From Pseudomonadota bacterium (GTDB lineage: Bacteria; Pseudomonadota; Alphaproteobacteria; Rhodobacterales; Rhodobacteraceae), in the NCBI GenBank assembly GCA_021813645.1, contig JAKAJW010000185.1, forward strand, positions 1-7,822: a stretch of 7,822 bases of DNA. The letters are read 5' to 3'. A program made the translations under genes and the position numbers. The notes beneath the pieces are model-generated. The model saw nothing but the letters and a program-made list of their open reading frames with translations. It did not search any database and was not told the origin of the DNA. Within the stretch, counting starts at the first letter, position 1. Each line of letters begins with the position of its first letter. Below, piece by piece: positions 5,200 through 7,822 of the stretch.

Positions 5200-7822
5200 T
5201 CAGCTCCGTTTCAGGCGCAGGAAGAGCGTGGTGACTTGCCAGGCCAGGGCCGGGGCGACGCTGAACACCAACACGACCGCCCACATCGCCGCATCGGGCG
5301 GCACGAGGCCCAGCACTTGGGCCAGCGGCGGGATATAGGGCGGCGCGACGAGCAGCAGCGCGCAGAGCGCCAGCGCGGCCCAGATCCAGGGATTGCGGGT
5401 GATCTCGTTGCGCCAGACCGGCGCCCGCGCGGCGCGCATGTTGAACACCTGCCAGAGCTGCGCGAAGGCGAGGGTGAGGAAGGTCACCGTGACGCTGTCG
5501 CCCTCGCCGAGGCCCAACTGGGGGCCGAACCAGGGACCGGCCGCCGCGAGCGCGCCGAAGGTGCCCGCCGTCATCAACAGGCTTTGCAGCACGATGCGGC
5601 CCCACTGAGGGCGGCCCAGGATGGGTCGGCGAGGGTCCCGCGGCGGCCGGTCAAGCACGTCGCCCTCTCCCTCGCCGAGCGCCAGGGCGAAGGCCGGGAA
5701 GACGTCGGTGACGAGGTTCAGGTAGAGGATCTGCAGCGGCAGCAGCGGCAGCGGCAGGGTCGAGAGCACCGCGAGGCCGACCACGAGCACCTCGGCCAGA
5801 TTGCAGGCAAGCAGGTAGGAGGCGAAGCGGCGGATGTTGCCGAAGATGATCCGGCCTTCGCGGATGGCGGCGACGATGGTCGGGAAGGCGTCGTCGAGCA
5901 GGATCATCGCTGCCGCCTCGCGGGCCACGTCGGTGCCGCGCAGCCCCATCGCCACGCCGATGTCGGCCTGGCGCAGGGCCGGGGCGTCGTTCACCCCGTC
6001 GCCGGTCATGGCGACGATCTCGCCGGTGCCCTGATAGGCCCGAACCAGATCGAGTTTTTCCTTAGGGGTCACGCGGGCGAAGATGCCGACCCGACCGAAC
6101 TGGCCGTTCTGGGCGAGGCCCGCGAGCTGACCGCCCTCGGCCACCTCGTGTTCGCCATAGGCGAGGCCGACGGCGCGGCCAATGCTGCGGGCCGTCACCG
6201 CATGGTCGCCAGTGACCATGACGACCCGGATGCCGGCCCGGTGGCAGGCCTCGATCGCCTCGCGCACATTGAGGCGGGCAGGGTCTTCGAGCCCGATCAG
6301 GCCGAGGAAGGTGAGCCCGGCATAGGGCTCGGCCCCGGGCTCCGCCGCGCTCTTGGCGGCGACCGCGAGCACCCGCAACCCATGATGGGCGAGGTCACCC
6401 ACCCGTTGCAGCCAGGCCTGGCGTTCCTCGGCCGCCAGCGGTCGCCTGGCGCCGTCGGGCGTGACGAAATCGCAGGCGTTCAGCACCGCCTCGGGGGCCC
6501 CCTTGACGGCGAAGAGGTGATCGGCCTCGCGGCGATGCACGGTCAGCATCATCTTGCTCTGGCTGTCGAAGGCCTGCTTGCGCAGCAGCGGCCAACGGTC
6601 GAGCAGGTCGGCCCGGCGATAGCCGGCCTGCAGACCCAGGCGCAAGAGCGCAAGCTCCATCGGGTCGCCGGCGCCATCGTCCTCTGCCGCGTCGAGGGCG
6701 GCATCGTTGCAGAGCACCGATACTTCGATCAAAGCGGCAAGTTGGGCATCGTCCTTGGGCAGCGCGTCGCTGCCGTTCAGGCCGATGTCGATTTCGCCCG
6801 AGGGCAGCCAGAGCCGGCGCGCGGTCATCCGGTTCTCGGTGAGCGTGCCGGTCTTGTCGGTGAGGATGATCGTGGTGGCGCCCAGCGTCTCGACCGCCGA
6901 GAGCCGCTCCACCAGGGCGTTCTGCTGCGCCATTCGCCACATGCCGCGAGCGAGGGTCAGTGTCGCCACGATGGGCAGGCCCTCCGGGATCGCCGCGACG
7001 GCGAGGGCGATGCCGGCCTCTACCATCAGGAAGGCATCCTTGCCGGTCGCCACGCCGATCCCGACGATCGCCACCGCCAGGATCAACGTCGCCCAGAGCA
7101 ACTGGGTGGACAGATGGGAGAGCTTGCGCTCGATCGGCGAATTGCCGGTGCCGGCTTCGGCGACGAGCGCCGACACCCGGCCCAATTCGGTGGCGAGGCC
7201 GGTACCGACGGCGACGGCGAGCGCCGAGCCGCGGGTGAGGGCGGTGCCCTTGTAGAGCATCGAGCGGCGGTCGCCGAGCCGCGCCTCGTGCGGCACCGGC
7301 TCGGCGGATTTGGCGACGGCGACGGATTCGCCGGTGAGGGCGGATTCGTCCGCTTCGAGATTGGCGGCGTCGATGAGGCGCAGGTCGGCCGGAACGCCGT
7401 CGCCGGCGTCGAGCAGTAGAATGTCGCCGGGCACCAGCTCGTCCGCCGGGATGGCGCGTTCGTGGCCGTCGCGGCGCACCCGGGCGGTAGGGGTTTCCAG
7501 CGCGCGGAGTGCCTCGATCGAGCGCACGGCACGGTATTCGGTGACAAATCCGATCAGCGTATTGATCGCGAGGACGACACCGATGGCGATGGCCTCCTCG
7601 AACTCGCCGAACCAGGCGGCAAGCAGCGCGGCGCCGGTGAGGAGCAGCACGACCGGGCTCTTGATCTGGTTGAACACGAGGCGGAGCAGGCCGGCCGCCT
7701 TGCGGACCTCGATGGTGTTCGGCCCGTAGCGGTCGCGGCGGGCCGCCACCTCGGCCTCTGCCAACCCGCGCTTCGGGTCGACGCGCTGTTCGGCCAGCAC
7801 CGCCGCGGCTGTGCGCGCGTGA
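5200..7822 (-). CDS. P-type cation-transporting ATPase, Ca2+-ATPase (SERCA/LMCA1) class, 5'-truncated
   Basis: There are 873 visible residues; the frame is open through the right edge (HARTAAAVLAEQR), and the GTG at 7800 lies inside the conserved N-terminal domain, so a few codons are missing. Numbering below counts from that GTG. Domains in order are: N-terminal cation-ATPase domain (1-48); M1-M2 (about 49-87); actuator domain with TGES (156-159); M3-M4 with IPEGLP (Glu273); phosphorylation motif DKTGTLT (Asp315); nucleotide domain with KGAPE (Lys433); hinge motif GDGVNDAP (600-607); and six C-terminal membrane segments. Residues matching the SERCA calcium ligands are kept: Glu273 in M4, Asn667 and Glu670 in M5, Asn695, Thr698 and Asp699 in M6. 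The M8 glutamate is replaced by Gln781. The enzyme should pump Ca2+ (or possibly Mn2+ or another cation) out of the cytoplasm using ATP. It is the first visible gene of a tight pair with the antiporter. Its promoter lies outside the window. Confidence 0.95.
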   Translation of the reverse strand, partial: HARTAAAVLAEQRVDPKRGLAEAEVAARRDRYGPNTIEVRKAAGLLRLVFNQIKSPVVLLLTGAALLAAWFGEFEEAIAIGVVLAINTLIGFVTEYRAVRSIEALRALETPTARVRRDGHERAIPADELVPGDILLLDAGDGVPADLRLIDAANLEADESALTGESVAVAKSAEPVPHEARLGDRRSMLYKGTALTRGSALAVAVGTGLATELGRVSALVAEAGTGNSPIERKLSHLSTQLLWATLILAVAIVGIGVATGKDAFLMVEAGIALAVAAIPEGLPIVATLTLARGMWRMAQQNALVERLSAVETLGATTIILTDKTGTLTENRMTARRLWLPSGEIDIGLNGSDALPKDDAQLAALIEVSVLCNDAALDAAEDDGAGDPMELALLRLGLQAGYRRADLLDRWPLLRKQAFDSQSKMMLTVHRREADHLFAVKGAPEAVLNACDFVTPDGARRPLAAEERQAWLQRVGDLAHHGLRVLAVAAKSAAEPGAEPYAGLTFLGLIGLEDPARLNVREAIEACHRAGIRVVMVTGDHAVTARSIGRAVGLAYGEHEVAEGGQLAGLAQNGQFGRVGIFARVTPKEKLDLVRAYQGTGEIVAMTGDGVNDAPALRQADIGVAMGLRGTDVAREAAAMILLDDAFPTIVAAIREGRIIFGNIRRFASYLLACNLAEVLVVGLAVLSTLPLPLLPLQILYLNLVTDVFPAFALALGEGEGDVLDRPPRDPRRPILGRPQWGRIVLQSLLMTAGTFGALAAAGPWFGPQLGLGEGDSVTVTFLTLAFAQLWQVFNMRAARAPVWRNEITRNPWIWAALALCALLLVAPPYIPPLAQVLGLVPPDAAMWAVVLVFSVAPALAWQVTTLFLRLKRS
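5204..5209 (-). promoter_or_regulatory. Ribosome binding site of the antiporter inside the ATPase 3' end
   Basis: ACGGAG on the - strand lies within the last codons of the ATPase gene, 7 bases before the antiporter ATG. The overlap with the upstream coding sequence points to a shared message and possible translational coupling. Confidence 0.6.

Noticed and set aside
3820..7419. A 1199-codon open frame on the + strand opposite the stress protein, antiporter and ATPase genes
   Set aside because: It is antisense to three well-recognised genes. Its translation is a monotonous Gly/Ala/Arg/Asp/Gln/His mixture with no motif, as expected when GC-rich codon bias removes stop codons from the opposite strand.
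7664..7678. TTGATC near 7665 (and another near 129) as further FNR-type sites
   Set aside because: Only one half-site is present in each case, with no TCAA partner at the right spacing, and both lie inside coding sequence.
7798..7800. GTG at 7800 as the true start of the ATPase
   Set aside because: The frame stays open to the window edge and the upstream residues (HARTAAA) look like the usual N-terminal domain of P2-type pumps, so the start is outside the window.

Overview
The window is GC-rich chromosomal DNA with strongly biased codons and few stop codons in the non-coding frames. Protein character (a 482-residue GuaB, an ExoD-family protein, a tandem-domain universal stress protein) and gene density suggest an alphaproteobacterium, most likely of the Rhodobacter/Rhodovulum type. 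The taxonomic call is inference from sequence style, not a database result. No rRNA, tRNA, CRISPR array, insertion sequence or prophage gene is visible.

Layout: on the + strand lie the 3' part of a TDT/SLAC1-type (TehA-like) membrane channel gene (to 959) and the complete guaB gene for IMP dehydrogenase (1040-2488). On the - strand, reading from the right edge leftwards, lie a P-type cation ATPase of the SERCA-like P2 class (7822-5200, missing only a few N-terminal codons), a CaCA-family sodium/calcium-type antiporter (5196-4186, 3 bases after the ATPase), a two-domain universal stress protein (4082-3222) and an ExoD-family membrane protein (3162-2527). The two arms converge at a perfect GC-rich hairpin at about 2495-2515.

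Working together: guaB is a housekeeping gene for GMP synthesis. The - strand arm looks like a stress and ion-homeostasis cluster. An ATP-driven cation pump and a secondary cation antiporter are translated nearly back to back, and both keep the residues that bind Ca2+ in their structurally characterised relatives. They are followed by an adenine-nucleotide-binding stress protein and an ExoD-like protein.

The most informative non-coding sequence is the 103-base gap between the antiporter and the stress-protein gene. It holds a small hairpin followed by TTT (a possible terminator for the antiporter transcript). Next to it is a near-perfect FNR/FixK-type inverted repeat (TTGAC-N4-GTCAT on the - strand), whose centre lies 41.5 bases before the start point predicted by a plausible -10 element. 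This predicts that usp-exoD is switched on by low oxygen as a separate unit from the transporters. Nothing in the window looks like a wholly new system; the ion-transport pair and the oxygen-type control site are the points most worth following up.
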